A stretch of DNA of 64,000 bases, from NCBI RefSeq assembly GCF_002102255.1, contig NZ_LQPH01000144.1:1-64000 (forward strand), read 5' to 3'. The translations under genes were made by a program, and so were the position numbers. This stretch comes from Mycobacterium nebraskense. GTDB lineage: Bacteria > Actinomycetota > Actinomycetes > Mycobacteriales > Mycobacteriaceae. Below the pieces are notes generated by a model. That model had not been told where the DNA came from, searched no databases, and was given only the letters and a program-made list of their open reading frames with translations. Of this stretch, positions 1 through 9,351 are shown piece after piece. The number at the start of each line of letters is the position of its first letter. The stretch's first letter is position 1.

Positions 1-150
1 CGTAGTGGTGACCGCGAGCGCGGCGGAGCCGGGCGAAGCGGGTCATCACCGACAGGCGTAGTGGTGACCGCGAGCGCGGCGGAGCCGGGCGAAGCGGGTC
101 ATCACCGACAGGCGTAGTGGTGACCGCGAGCGCTTAGCGGGTCACCACCA
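1..150. repeat. Tandem 56-bp palindromic repeat, 2.4 copies
   Basis: Two identical 56-bp units (1-56, 57-112) are followed by a partial third copy (113-133), which continues into a short right arm ending at about 150. Each unit starts CGTAGTGGTGACCGCGAGCG and carries a matching right arm GCGGGTCATCACC, so each can fold into a hairpin. The array abuts the stop codon of the ATPase gene at 142. A related single copy lies at 47196-47240, also directly after a stop codon. It may act as a terminator or as a REP-like dispersed element; that role is inferred. Confidence 0.85.
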
Positions 151-1407
151 GTGCGGCGAGCGCGGCACCGGGAATTGGTGGCGCTCCTCACCCCTGCCCG
201 GGAACATGTCGGCCAGCACGACCGCCATCTCGAGGTAGCTGCGCCGGCTTTCCTTGCTCAGTCGATCCAGCTCGATCTGTTTGCCCTCGTGTACGTGCCG
301 GTCGAACGGCAGCACCACCGTCGCGGCGACGCGCGCGGACAACCGCTCGAGTTCCTTGGCGGCCACCAGCTCCACCTTGGCCGGCTCGACGTGGTTGATC
401 GCAAGGACCGTCGATCGCACCAACACTTGATATCCGTTGTTACCCAACCAATCCAGCGTGGTGGCGGTCTTCCGTATCGCATCGATCGAGGTGCTCGTCA
501 CCACGACCAGTGCCCGCGCCTCGGGCAGAACCGCTTCCATCACAACCGAATTGAGGGCCTTGGCGCAGTCCACCAGCACCACCGAATAGTGGTTTCGCAA
601 GAGGGAAAACGCTCTGACCACGTCGGGACGCTCGAGCCGCCAGTCGGTGCGCGCATAGTCGGGCAATCCGAGCACTTCCAGGCCGAAGTTGTTCATGTAG
701 GTGTGCGCCCGGACGTCCGCATAATCCGTGATCGCCTTGTCGGCGAGCAGTTCGGCCATCCCCAGGGAGTTAGGTCGGCCATGCCGCTCCACCAGGTCGC
801 CGGCGTCAATGTCGACGGCGATGATCCGGTCGTGACGCACGTCGGCGAACGTCGACCCCAGCGCCTCCACCACCGCGGTCTTGCCGACACCGCCTTTGAG
901 GTTGAGAACGGCGATGGGTAACGCTTCGCCCACCACGGCACGGATGCGGTTGCCTAGGTCCTGTTCGTACCGTGCGTCTTTGCCCGGGCCCAGGTCAACG
1001 CCGGTCACACGATGGATCACTTCTCGCCAGCTGAACCTCGAGGAGCCCTCGCGCTGCTGCTGGTCCAGTCCGTCCAGTGCGGTCCCGCCCGGCAGTCGCG
1101 GCGGCCGCGGCGGCGACGGGACTCGCGACGCCGGGGCGGGCGCGGGTGGCGGCGGAGGCGGCCTGAACGGCGGTCGGCGGATGGCTGGGTCCGAGGGATG
1201 GGGCTGCGGCAGTGTGGCGGCTGCCGAAACGGCGTCGATGCGCCGACCGGGTGGACGCGGCGGACGAACCGGCGGGCCCGCTGGACGAATCGGCGGGCCC
1301 GGTGTCCCTGCCGATGCCGATGCCGCGGGATGCTGAACGCCTCCGCGAATCGAACCGCGGTTGCTCACCCTCCCGGTATAACCGTTGGGCACCGGTCTGG
1401 AAACCAC
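142..1407 (-). CDS. MinD/EspI-like P-loop ATPase with proline-rich N-terminus
   Basis: The 421-residue protein has a low-complexity N-terminus rich in Pro, Arg and Ala (about residues 30-110), followed by a MinD/ParA-type ATPase domain. The deviant Walker A is visible as LKGGVGKT near residue 170, followed by an AVDIDAGD stretch and a VVLVDCAK Walker B-like strand. The layout resembles EspI and related ATPases associated with ESX secretion, whose N-termini are also proline-rich. No esx, PE or PPE gene lies nearby, so this is an orphan copy and its partner is unknown. It lies downstream of pfkA on the same strand, where gatB would be expected from the M. tuberculosis order. The exact start is uncertain; in-frame alternatives exist in the first 20 codons. 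Confidence 0.75.
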   Translation of the reverse strand: MVSRPVPNGYTGRVSNRGSIRGGVQHPAASASAGTPGPPIRPAGPPVRPPRPPGRRIDAVSAAATLPQPHPSDPAIRRPPFRPPPPPPAPAPASRVPSPPRPPRLPGGTALDGLDQQQREGSSRFSWREVIHRVTGVDLGPGKDARYEQDLGNRIRAVVGEALPIAVLNLKGGVGKTAVVEALGSTFADVRHDRIIAVDIDAGDLVERHGRPNSLGMAELLADKAITDYADVRAHTYMNNFGLEVLGLPDYARTDWRLERPDVVRAFSLLRNHYSVVLVDCAKALNSVVMEAVLPEARALVVVTSTSIDAIRKTATTLDWLGNNGYQVLVRSTVLAINHVEPAKVELVAAKELERLSARVAATVVLPFDRHVHEGKQIELDRLSKESRRSYLEMAVVLADMFPGRGEERHQFPVPRSPHWW

Positions 1408-1503
1408 GAATTTGCGGCGAAGCTCCTGTAGCTGGTCAATCGTCGGGCAAATTCAGGCCGTTGTCGGGTCGCAGCCACCCGCCGTTCGCCGAATCCGGCG
1501 GGA

Positions 1504-2535
1504 TCAACCGAAGAAGGCGGCGGCGTCGTCGTAGCGACTTTCCGGCACCAGCTTGAGCTGGCGCACGGCGTCGGCCAGCGCCACCCGGCCGATGTCCTGC
1601 CCCCGTAGCGACACCATCTGGCCGTATTCCCCCGCGTGGGCGGCGTCGGCCGCGTTGACACCGAACCGGGTGGCCAGCACCCGGTCGTAGGCCGTCGGGG
1701 TTCCCCCGCGCTGGACGTGGCCCAGCACGGTCACCCGGACTTCCTTATTGATCCGCTTTTCCACGTCGACGGCCAACTGGGCGGCCACGCCTGTGAAACG
1801 CTCATGGCCGAACTCGTCAAGCCCGCCTTCCCGCAACGCAATCGAACCGGGGATCGGCTTGGCGCCTTCGGCCACCACACAGATGAAGTGCGAGTCCCCG
1901 CGCTGGAAGCGCCGTTTGACGAGCCGGCACACCTCTTCGACATCGAAGGGTTGTTCGGGGATCAGCGTCATGTGTGCGCCCGAAGCCAGCCCGGCGTTCA
2001 GCGCGATCCAGCCCGCGTGCCTGCCCATCACCTCGACCAGCATCACCCGCTGGTGGGATTCGGCGGTGCTGTGCAACCGGTCGATGGCTTCGGTGGCGAC
2101 CGTCAGCGCGGTGTCGTGGCCGAAAGTCACGTCGGTGCAATCGATGTCGTTGTCGATGGTCTTGGGCACGCCGACCACCGGAACGTTCTCTTCCGACAGC
2201 CAGTGCGCCGCCGTCAGGGTGCCTTCCCCGCCGATCGGGATGAGCACGTCGATGCCGTTGTCGTCGAGGGTCTGCTTGATCTGGTCCAGCCCGGCCCGCA
2301 GCTTGTCGGGATGCACTCGGGCGGTGCCGAGCATGGTTCCGCCCTTGGCCAGCAAGCGGTCGTTGCGGTCGTCGTTTTGCAGCTGTATGCGCCGGTTCTC
2401 CAGCAACCCGCGCCACCCGTCCTGGAATCCGACCACCGACGAGCCATATCGCGCGTCGCAGGTGCGCACCACCGCCCGGATGACGGCATTGAGCCCCGGG
2501 CAGTCGCCGCCCCCCGTGAGAATTCCGATCCGCAT
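1504..2535 (-). CDS. pfkA: 6-phosphofructokinase PfkA
   Basis: Phosphorylates fructose 6-phosphate to fructose 1,6-bisphosphate in glycolysis. The 343-residue protein opens with the phosphate-binding [13 protein letters not shown] motif. It has GGEGT at residues 102-106, where a Gly at the fourth position usually marks ATP users. It has PKTIDND at 124-130, where the Lys is more typical of the PPi-enzyme and mixed clade; this combination is normal in actinobacterial PFKs and ATP use is expected. MGRHAGW, the substrate-binding motif, is intact. It is the third gene of gatC-gatA-pfkA, 68 bp beyond gatA, as in M. tuberculosis Rv3010c. Confidence 0.95.
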   Translation of the reverse strand: MRIGILTGGGDCPGLNAVIRAVVRTCDARYGSSVVGFQDGWRGLLENRRIQLQNDDRNDRLLAKGGTMLGTARVHPDKLRAGLDQIKQTLDDNGIDVLIPIGGEGTLTAAHWLSEENVPVVGVPKTIDNDIDCTDVTFGHDTALTVATEAIDRLHSTAESHQRVMLVEVMGRHAGWIALNAGLASGAHMTLIPEQPFDVEEVCRLVKRRFQRGDSHFICVVAEGAKPIPGSIALREGGLDEFGHERFTGVAAQLAVDVEKRINKEVRVTVLGHVQRGGTPTAYDRVLATRFGVNAADAAHAGEYGQMVSLRGQDIGRVALADAVRQLKLVPESRYDDAAAFFG

Positions 2536-2603
2536 GCCCTCATCTTGCCTGGGGCGGCGGCCCTATGGCGTGGGCAAGCGCAAAATCGCCCCGGGAAGCG
2601 GTG

Positions 2604-4103
2604 CTACAGGGTGGGTGCCGACGGTAGCGGGCCGCGGGCGGCCTCGTAGGCCGCCCCCACTCGATATAGGCGGTCATCGGCCAACGCCGGCGCCATGATC
2701 TGCAGCCCGACCGGGAGGCCGTCGTCCGGCGACAGCCCCGACGGCACCGACATCCCGCAGTGGCCGGCCAGGTTCAGTGGCAGCGTGCACAGGTCGAACA
2801 GGTACATCGCCAGCGGGTCGTCGACCTTCTCGCCCAGGGGGAAGGCGGTGGTCGGCGTCGCGGGCGACACGACCACGTCGACGGACTCGTACGCCTTGTC
2901 GAGGTCGCGGGCGATCAGCGTGCGCACCTTCTGCGCCTGGTTGTAATAGGCGTCGTAGTAACCGGCCGACAGCGCGTAGGTGCCGATCATGATGCGCCGC
3001 TTGACTTCCGGGCCGAAACCGGCGGCGCGGGTCAGCGCCATCACTTCCTCGGCGCTGTGTGTCCCGTCGTCACCGACGCGCAGCCCGTAGCGCATCGCAT
3101 CGAAGCGGGCAAGATTGCTCGACACCTCCGACGGCAAGATCAAGTAGTAGGCGGCCAGCGCGTATTCGAAGTGCGGGCAGTCGACTTCGCTCACCTCGGC
3201 GCCCAGCTCGGTCAGCCGCGCGACGGCGGCCTCGAACGAGGCCAGCACTCCCGGCTGGTAGCCGTCGCCGCGAAGCTGCTTGACCACGCCGACGCGCACG
3301 CCCTTGAGGTCACCGGCCGCGCCGGCTTTGGCCGCGCCGACGACATCGGGCACCGCCGCCTCGACAGACGTGGAGTCGCGGGTGTCGTGCCCGGCGATCA
3401 CCTGGTGTAGCAGCGCGGTGTCCAGCACCGTGCGCGCGCACGGGCCGCCCTGATCCAATGACGACGCGCACGCCACCAGCCCGTATCGCGACACGGTGCC
3501 GTAGGTGGGTTTGACGCCGACCGTTGCGGTCAGCGCCGCCGGTTGCCGGATGGAGCCGCCGGTGTCGGATCCGATGGCCAGCGGCGCCTGGAACGCGGCC
3601 AACGCCGCCGCGCTGCCTCCCCCGGAGCCGCCGGGCACCCGGTCGAGGTTCCAGGGGTTACGGGTGGGGCCGTAGGCGGAGTTCTCCGTCGACGAGCCCA
3701 TCGCGAACTCGTCCATGTTGGTCTTGCCCAGGATCGGGATGCCCGCGGCACGCAGCCGCGTGGTGACGGTGGCGTCGTAGGGGGACCGCCAGCCTTCGAG
3801 GATCTTGGAGCCGCAGGTGGTGGGCATGTCGACGGTGGTGAAGACGTCTTTGAGCGCCAACGGCACGCCCGCCAGCGACGACGGCAGCCGCTCCCCCGCG
3901 GCCACCGCCTCGTCGACCCGCTTGTCAATGGCCGCTGCCGCGGCAAGCGCCTCGTCGGCAGCCACGTGCAGGAAGGCGTGATACCGGTCGTCGGTCGCCG
4001 CGATCTGGTCCAGGCATGCCTGGGTGACCTCGACCGACGACACTTCTTTGGCGGCGATCCGGGCGGCCAGGGTCGCGGCGTCGGACCGGATGATGTCGTT
4101 CAC
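2604..4103 (-). CDS. gatA: Glutamyl-tRNA(Gln) amidotransferase subunit A
   Basis: The amidase subunit of GatCAB. It releases ammonia from glutamine for conversion of Glu-tRNA(Gln) or Asp-tRNA(Asn) to the amidated forms, which is essential where GlnRS or AsnRS is absent. The 499-residue protein shows the amidase signature with the Lys-Ser-Ser triad at about K85, S160 and S184; the spacing equals that of characterised GatA proteins. The start overlaps the gatC stop by 4 bp (ATGA), indicating translational coupling. Ortholog of Rv3011c. gatB is not inside the window. Confidence 0.96.
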   Translation of the reverse strand: MNDIIRSDAATLAARIAAKEVSSVEVTQACLDQIAATDDRYHAFLHVAADEALAAAAAIDKRVDEAVAAGERLPSSLAGVPLALKDVFTTVDMPTTCGSKILEGWRSPYDATVTTRLRAAGIPILGKTNMDEFAMGSSTENSAYGPTRNPWNLDRVPGGSGGGSAAALAAFQAPLAIGSDTGGSIRQPAALTATVGVKPTYGTVSRYGLVACASSLDQGGPCARTVLDTALLHQVIAGHDTRDSTSVEAAVPDVVGAAKAGAAGDLKGVRVGVVKQLRGDGYQPGVLASFEAAVARLTELGAEVSEVDCPHFEYALAAYYLILPSEVSSNLARFDAMRYGLRVGDDGTHSAEEVMALTRAAGFGPEVKRRIMIGTYALSAGYYDAYYNQAQKVRTLIARDLDKAYESVDVVVSPATPTTAFPLGEKVDDPLAMYLFDLCTLPLNLAGHCGMSVPSGLSPDDGLPVGLQIMAPALADDRLYRVGAAYEAARGPLPSAPTL

Positions 4104-4399
4104 TCGCTGTCCCCGAGGATCTGCGGCACCGCGAAGCGGCCGTCGGCGGCCTCGGGCGCCTCGGCCAGCGCTTCCTGCTGGGTCAAGCAGGGTGCCGGCT
4201 CGTCCGGGCGGGTGACGTTCACGTCCTTGAGCGGGTTGTCGGTCGCTTCGACGCCGGTGACGTCGACCGCCTGCACCTGGCTGACGTGGGTCAGGATGGC
4301 ATCGAGCTGGCCGGCGAAGCTGTCTAGCTCGCTATCGGTCAGCGCCAGCCGGGACAGCCGGGCCAGGTGCGCCACCTCGTCGCGGGAGATCTGAGACAC
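4100..4399 (-). CDS. gatC: Glutamyl-tRNA(Gln) amidotransferase subunit C
   Basis: The small 99-residue subunit that stabilises the GatA-GatB complex. The helical N-terminus ([17 protein letters not shown]) is typical of GatC, as is the C-terminal DEP...LTQ..AL..AP segment that wraps the partner subunits. A GTG start at 4399 gives a normal family length; the open frame runs further upstream but that extension has no GatC character. First gene of gatC-gatA-pfkA and divergent from the ACT-domain gene at 4517. Confidence 0.93.
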   Translation of the reverse strand: MSQISRDEVAHLARLSRLALTDSELDSFAGQLDAILTHVSQVQAVDVTGVEATDNPLKDVNVTRPDEPAPCLTQQEALAEAPEAADGRFAVPQILGDSE

Positions 4400-4516
4400 G
4401 ACAGGAAAGCCTAACGCCCTTGCCCGCGCGACCTCCGGGCACTCGGGTCCGGCGAGGGCTGCCCGTCGTACCGAGCCGAAATGCCGTCGACACATCGCTG
4501 TGTAACAGTGTTGGCC

Positions 4517-5173
4517 GTGCCGTCCTATCTGTTGCGCATCGAGCTGGTCGACCGCCCGGGCAGCCTGGGCTCGCTGGCCGTGGCGCTCGGTTCGGTGGGC
4601 GCCGACATCTTGTCGCTCGATGTGGTGGAGCGCAGCTCGGGGTATGCGATCGACGACCTGGTGATCGAGTTGCCGCCGGGGGCGATGCCGGACACGCTGA
4701 TCACCGCCGCGGAGTCGCTTTCCGGTGTCCGCGTGGACAGCGTGCGACCGCACACCGGGTTGCTGGAAGCGCATCGCGAGTTGGAGCTGCTCGACCACGT
4801 GGCCGCGGCCGGCGACAAGGTGTCCCGGCTTCAGGTCCTGGCCAACGAGGCACCCCGGGTGCTGCGCGTCAGCTGGTGCACCGTGCTACGCAGTGCGGGC
4901 GATGAGCTGCACCGCCTGGCCGCCAGCCGGGGTGCGCCGGAGACGCGGGCGGATTCCGCCCCGTGGCTGCCGATCGAGCGGGCCGCGACGCTGGACAGCA
5001 CCGGCGACTGGGTGCCCCAAGCGTGGCGCGACATGGACACGACGATGGTCGCGGCCCCGCTGGGCGATCCGCACACGGCGGTGGTGCTGGGCCGCCCGGG
5101 CCCGGAATTCCGGCCGTCGGAGGTGGCCCGGCTGGGTTACCTGGCCGGGATCGTGGCCACCATGCTGCGCTAG
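4517..5173 (+). CDS. ACT-domain regulatory protein (Rv3013-like)
   Basis: The 218-residue protein begins with an ACT domain ([18 protein letters not shown], residues 3-20) of the kind that binds amino acids or other small ligands. It continues with a second region of no recognised catalytic motif. The GTG at 4517 was chosen because it starts directly at the ACT strand and gives the length I recall for Rv3013; an upstream ATG at 4481 adds 12 non-conserved residues. It is divergent from gatC. Its stop codon overlaps the mmpL stop on the other strand by 4 bp. The ligand and function are unknown. Confidence 0.85.
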   Translation: MPSYLLRIELVDRPGSLGSLAVALGSVGADILSLDVVERSSGYAIDDLVIELPPGAMPDTLITAAESLSGVRVDSVRPHTGLLEAHRELELLDHVAAAGDKVSRLQVLANEAPRVLRVSWCTVLRSAGDELHRLAASRGAPETRADSAPWLPIERAATLDSTGDWVPQAWRDMDTTMVAAPLGDPHTAVVLGRPGPEFRPSEVARLGYLAGIVATMLR

Positions 5174-8088
5174 CGCGTCTGCGAGTTCGATCCGGACATC
5201 ACCGCTGGGTCGTCGTCGTCCCACAGCAGCAGCTGCCGAACCGCCGGACGCGGACCGTAGGGTCGCAGCATCGTGCTGGCCGGGCGCGGGCGCACCCGTT
5301 GAGGCCACCAGAACCATCGGCCGAGAAGCGTTGCGACGGAAGGCGTCATGAATGACCGCACGATCAGCGTGTCGAACAACAACCCCAGGCCGATGGTGGT
5401 GCCGATCTGGCCGAGTACCTGAAACCCGCTGAAGATGAACGCGCACATGGTGACGGCGAAAACGATGCCCGCCGAGGTGACCACCGAACCGGAACCGGCC
5501 ATCGCCCGGATGATGCCGGTATTCAACCCCGCATGAATCTCTTCCTTGAGCCTGGAGATCAACAGCAGGTTGTAGTCGGATCCGACCGCCAGCAACAGGA
5601 TCACCGCCAGCGCGAGCACCACCCAATACAACTGAATGCCGAAGAGATACTGCCACACCAGAACTGACAGCCCGAACGAGGCGCCCAGCGACAGGGCCAC
5701 CGTGCCCACGATGACGACCGCGGCGATCAGGCTGCGCGTGATGATCATCATGATCAGCAGGATCAGGCTGAGCGCGGCGAACGCCACGATCAGCAGGTCG
5801 TACTTGGCGCCGTCCTGGATGTCCTTGTACGTCGCCGCGGTCCCGCCGAGATAGACCCCGGCGCCGGCCAACGGCGTGCCCTTCAGTGCCTCATGCGCGG
5901 CCTTTGCGATCGGGGCGATGTGCGAAATGCCCTCGGTCGTCGCGGGATCGCCGTCATGCGTGACGATCATCCGAACGGCCTTGCCGTCGGGCGACAGGAA
6001 CAACTTCAGCCCGCGCTTGAAGTCGGGGTTGTCGAAAACCTCGGGCGGTAGATAGAACGTGTCGTCGTTCTTGGCCGCGTCGAAGGCTCGTCCGAGTGCA
6101 GTCGCGTTGTCGATCGCCGCGGCGGTCTGCGCGTAGATGCCGGACAGCGTCGCGTAGTTGGTCAGGGTCAGATCGCGATTGGTTTCCTGGCTCGAAATCT
6201 GAGGCGGTATCAGCGCCGTGAGTTTCGGCTGCAGCGCGTCGAGCTTATCGAGCGAAGCCGTGAGGTCTTGGAATTTGTCCGTGAGCTCGTCGATCCCGTC
6301 GAGCGCATCGAAGAGGGACCGGAACGCGAAGCAGGCTGGAATGTCGTAACAGTGCCTCTCCCAATAGAAGTAGCTGCGAATCGGCCGGAAGAAATCGTCG
6401 AAGTTCGCGATCTTTTCGCGAATGTCTTGGATCGTGGCGAGCGTGTCGTGAAAGTTCTGCGTCTCGCCGTGGGTGGTGTCGGCCAGCTGCTGCTGCAGGA
6501 CGTACTGCTGCTTCAGGATGTTGATGGTCTTCGACAGTTCGTTGGCCTGCTTGAGGGCGTCGTCGGCCCGATCTCGTTGATACTGCAGGTTTTGCTGCTG
6601 GCCGGCACTCTGATTGCTGATTACAAACGCGAGCGAGCTGTGGACGAGCGGGGTGCCCAACGGCCGGGTGATCGTCTGCACCTGCGCGACGCCGGGTACG
6701 TGAAACACCGCCTTGGCCACCCGGTCCAGGACGAGCATGTCGGCCGGGTTGCGCATGTCGTGATCCGTTTCGACCATCAGCAATTCGGGCTCGAGCCGGG
6801 CCCGCGAGAAATGCTTCTCGGCCGCCGTGTAGCCGATATTGGCCGGCGCGCTGTCGGGCATGTAGGGACGCGTGTCGTAACTCGTCTTGTATCCGGGCAG
6901 GGCGATCAGACCCACCAGAGCCAGTGCGCACGCGGCCGCGAGAACGGCACCCGGCCAGCGGACGATGGCGGTGCCGATCCGCCGCCATCCGCGGGTTCTC
7001 ATCGCCCGCTTGGGGTCGAAGATGCCGGCCTTGGCGCCCAGGGTGAGGATCGCGGGCCCCAGCGTCAGCGCGGCGAAAAGCGCAACCAGGACCCCCAGAG
7101 CCGCTGGTATACCGAGACTTTGGAAATAGGGCAACCGGGTGAAACTCAGACAGGCCACCGCGCCGGCCACGGTCAGCCCGGAGCCCAACACGACGTGGGT
7201 GGTGCCGTGATACATGGTGTAGAAAGCTTTTTCGCGGTCTTCGCCGGTCTGGCGCGCTTCTTGGTAGCGGCCCACGAAAAATATCGCGTAGTCCGTTCCT
7301 GCCGCAATAACCAACAGGGTCAGGATGTTCGTCGCGTACGTCGACAGCCCGATGATTCCTGCGTTACCCAGAAACGCGACAAGACCTCGGGCAGCGGACA
7401 TTTCGATGAGGACCGTGGCGAGCACCAGCAGTGTGGTAAGCACCGAGCGATAGACGAAGAACAACATCAACGCGATCACCCCGATGGTGATCCCAGTGAC
7501 CTTCGCGGTGCCCTTGCTGCCGACGTCGAACTGATCTGAGATCAGCGGCGCCGCGCCGGTCACATAGACATTGACGCCAGGCGGCGGCTTCATGCGCTCA
7601 AGGATGTCGCGCAGCGCGCCGACGCCCTCGTTGGCCAGCGCCGAGCCCTGATTACCCGCAAGGTTCACCTGAACGTACGCGGCCTTACCGTCGGAGCTCT
7701 GCGAGCCCGCGGCGGTCAGGGTATCGCCCCAGTAATCCTGAACGTGCTCGACGTGCTTGCGGTCCTGCTCGAGCTTGCGGACCATCTCGTCGTAAAAGCG
7801 GTGGGCGTCCGCGCCGAGCGGCTTGTCGCCTTCCAACACGATCATGGCCGAGCTGTCGGTATCGAACTCGTGGAACACTTGGCCGATGCGCTTGATCGCC
7901 TTGAGCGACGGGGCATCTGGCGAGTTCAGCGCCACATTGTGGGTCCTACCCACCTCTTCCAGCTGGGGCACCGCAATGTTCGTGAGGGCGGCCAGCGCCA
8001 CCCAGAACAACAGGATCGGCAGCGCGAGCCGGTGGATGGTGCGCGGCACAAAGGGCCGCGTCTGCTGATCGTCGCTTTGGTTGCTCAT
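5170..8088 (-). CDS. mmpL: MmpL-family RND transporter
   Basis: A 972-residue inner-membrane lipid or siderophore exporter of the MmpL family. It shows TM1 (about 20-40), a first porter domain, TM2-6 (about 195-370) with the proton-relay pair D266-Y267 in GTDYAIFF, and a large second periplasmic domain. That domain contains a Gln/Lys-rich stretch around 490-560 predicted to be coiled coil. TM7-12 carry the second relay GSDYNLLL. The long coiled-coil insert and the paired mmpS gene point to the MmpL4/MmpL5 subgroup. The start overlaps the mmpS stop by 4 bp. The substrate cannot be read from sequence. This gene pair interrupts the Rv3013-ligA neighbourhood of M. tuberculosis. Confidence 0.93.
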   Translation of the reverse strand: MSNQSDDQQTRPFVPRTIHRLALPILLFWVALAALTNIAVPQLEEVGRTHNVALNSPDAPSLKAIKRIGQVFHEFDTDSSAMIVLEGDKPLGADAHRFYDEMVRKLEQDRKHVEHVQDYWGDTLTAAGSQSSDGKAAYVQVNLAGNQGSALANEGVGALRDILERMKPPPGVNVYVTGAAPLISDQFDVGSKGTAKVTGITIGVIALMLFFVYRSVLTTLLVLATVLIEMSAARGLVAFLGNAGIIGLSTYATNILTLLVIAAGTDYAIFFVGRYQEARQTGEDREKAFYTMYHGTTHVVLGSGLTVAGAVACLSFTRLPYFQSLGIPAALGVLVALFAALTLGPAILTLGAKAGIFDPKRAMRTRGWRRIGTAIVRWPGAVLAAACALALVGLIALPGYKTSYDTRPYMPDSAPANIGYTAAEKHFSRARLEPELLMVETDHDMRNPADMLVLDRVAKAVFHVPGVAQVQTITRPLGTPLVHSSLAFVISNQSAGQQQNLQYQRDRADDALKQANELSKTINILKQQYVLQQQLADTTHGETQNFHDTLATIQDIREKIANFDDFFRPIRSYFYWERHCYDIPACFAFRSLFDALDGIDELTDKFQDLTASLDKLDALQPKLTALIPPQISSQETNRDLTLTNYATLSGIYAQTAAAIDNATALGRAFDAAKNDDTFYLPPEVFDNPDFKRGLKLFLSPDGKAVRMIVTHDGDPATTEGISHIAPIAKAAHEALKGTPLAGAGVYLGGTAATYKDIQDGAKYDLLIVAFAALSLILLIMMIITRSLIAAVVIVGTVALSLGASFGLSVLVWQYLFGIQLYWVVLALAVILLLAVGSDYNLLLISRLKEEIHAGLNTGIIRAMAGSGSVVTSAGIVFAVTMCAFIFSGFQVLGQIGTTIGLGLLFDTLIVRSFMTPSVATLLGRWFWWPQRVRPRPASTMLRPYGPRPAVRQLLLWDDDDPAVMSGSNSQTR

Positions 8089-8531
8089 CCCGACTTATCC
8101 AGACAGAAGGTGTAGGCGTCAACTTTGTTGACGGTGCGTTGGTCTTTCACTTCGCCGTTGACGATGATGCGGCAACCCAGGGTGTCCCCGTTACCTTGCG
8201 CCACGACATTGGCGACGACCGCCGGCTCCGTCGTGGTGATGGTGAACGACCATGGCAGCGGGGCATCCTTGACTTGCTGCGGCTGGGCGTTGACATCAAG
8301 GTAGTTGATGGTCGCGGTTGCGCCGGGAGCCCCGAAGACTTCGAGCACCACCTGTTTGGGGTTGAAGGGGACGATCTCGTTGGAGAGGCCGCTGTTGGCC
8401 GACGTGTTGTTGTGCGAGCCGAAGATTCCGTGCAGGCGATAGATGGCAAACCCGGCAAGCGCGACGACCAGCACCGCGACCAGCACCATCCACCCCCGTT
8501 TGACCAGGGATGCCACCGAAATCCCCTTCAC
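8085..8531 (-). CDS. mmpS: MmpS-family accessory membrane protein
   Basis: A 148-residue partner of MmpL. It has one N-terminal TM segment (about residues 14-30, VLVAVLVVALAGFAIY) followed by a periplasmic beta-rich domain. That domain contains the NYLD strand typical of MmpS and two Cys (C121 region and near the C-terminus) that could form a disulfide. GTG start with an AAGGTGA ribosome-binding site just upstream. It is translationally coupled to mmpL and probably controlled by the TetR regulator encoded just upstream, since a long dyad lies at 8617-8641. Confidence 0.92.
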   Translation of the reverse strand: MKGISVASLVKRGWMVLVAVLVVALAGFAIYRLHGIFGSHNNTSANSGLSNEIVPFNPKQVVLEVFGAPGATATINYLDVNAQPQQVKDAPLPWSFTITTTEPAVVANVVAQGNGDTLGCRIIVNGEVKDQRTVNKVDAYTFCLDKSG

Positions 8532-8616
8532 CCGTTCACCTTTCGATCATCGGGCGACACGCTCACCCTCGATGCGAGGGCGGCTGCCGGCGGGCCGGGC
8601 GTGATCGACAGCTACG

Positions 8617-8641
8617 ACAGTACGGTACTGGACCGTACTGT
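8617..8641. promoter_or_regulatory. Inverted repeat, probable TetR operator upstream of mmpS
   Basis: Perfect 10-bp arms ACAGTACGGT and ACCGTACTGT flank a 5-bp spacer ACTGG. It lies 86 bp upstream of the mmpS start and downstream of the tetR stop. The size and position fit an operator for the adjacent TetR protein controlling mmpS-mmpL; the pairing is inferred. Confidence 0.75.
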
Positions 8642-8701
8642 ACAAGAGACGCGAGCGTACACATTCATCGAAAGTTGGCTGACGGGGCGGTGACTGCGAC
8701 G

Positions 8702-9298
8702 CTACCGGGTGGTTCTGGTCAGGCCAGGGATGAGGAACCCGTCGACAAGCGCTCGCACGGTGCTGCGGGTGGGTGGCCGGTCGGGGATGATGGACCGGAA
8801 GATGAGGTAGCCGGGCAGCAGATCCCAGAGCTCGTCGGTGATGGCGTCCGCGCCGATCTCGCCGCGGTCCACGGCCTGTTGCAGGACGTGCTGGATCAAC
8901 GCCTTGCGCTGGTCGAGGAACTGGTGCTGCATGGCGTCTCTGAGCGCGGGGTGCCGCGACACCTCGACCATCACCGCGCGGATCGTGCTCGCGTGCTGGC
9001 CGCCCTCTTGGCAGACCGTCTCCCCCAGTCGCAGCAGGTCGCCCCGCAGCGTGCCAGTATTCGGCGGAACCGCGACCTGGCGGACGCCTTCGACGAAGGC
9101 GGCCAACACCAATTCGGCTTTCGAGGGCCAGCGCCGATACACCGTGGCCTTGCTGGCGCGGGCGGCACTGGCGACGGCATCCACGGTCAGTTGGTCATAG
9201 CCGTGTTCCTGCAGCAGCCGCAGGGTAACCGCCAGGATCTCGGCCTCTCGCGGCGACCACGGTGATTCCTGCGTGCACCGGTCGGCCGTCTGGGTCAT
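8702..9298 (-). CDS. TetR-family transcriptional regulator
   Basis: The 198-residue protein has an N-terminal TetR helix-turn-helix (about residues 20-65) with the characteristic LTVDAVASAARASKATVYRRW recognition region, read here as two segments around the YRRW turn. The C-terminal ligand-binding half (TetR_C) is about 120 residues. The ATG at 9298 was preferred to a GTG three codons upstream. It lies upstream of, and on the same strand as, mmpS-mmpL with a strong dyad between them. A local repressor of the exporter is therefore the simplest role; the ligand is unknown. Confidence 0.88.
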   Translation of the reverse strand: MTQTADRCTQESPWSPREAEILAVTLRLLQEHGYDQLTVDAVASAARASKATVYRRWPSKAELVLAAFVEGVRQVAVPPNTGTLRGDLLRLGETVCQEGGQHASTIRAVMVEVSRHPALRDAMQHQFLDQRKALIQHVLQQAVDRGEIGADAITDELWDLLPGYLIFRSIIPDRPPTRSTVRALVDGFLIPGLTRTTR

Positions 9299-9351
9299 AG
9301 CGCCCACGATAGAGCCGCTTGGGCGATGCGGCCCAATTTCGGCCGGCGCCG

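Noticed and set aside
1-112. Repeat units considered as a CRISPR array
   Set aside because: The 56-bp units are directly adjacent with no variable spacers, and no cas genes are present.
1636-2649. Long plus-strand frame opposite pfkA
   Set aside because: It is a shadow of pfkA: composition is His/Arg/Gly-rich with no domain, while the minus frame is a complete phosphofructokinase.
6268-7539. 423-codon plus-strand frame opposite mmpL
   Set aside because: Shadow frame of a clear MmpL; the product has no hydrophobic pattern or motif.
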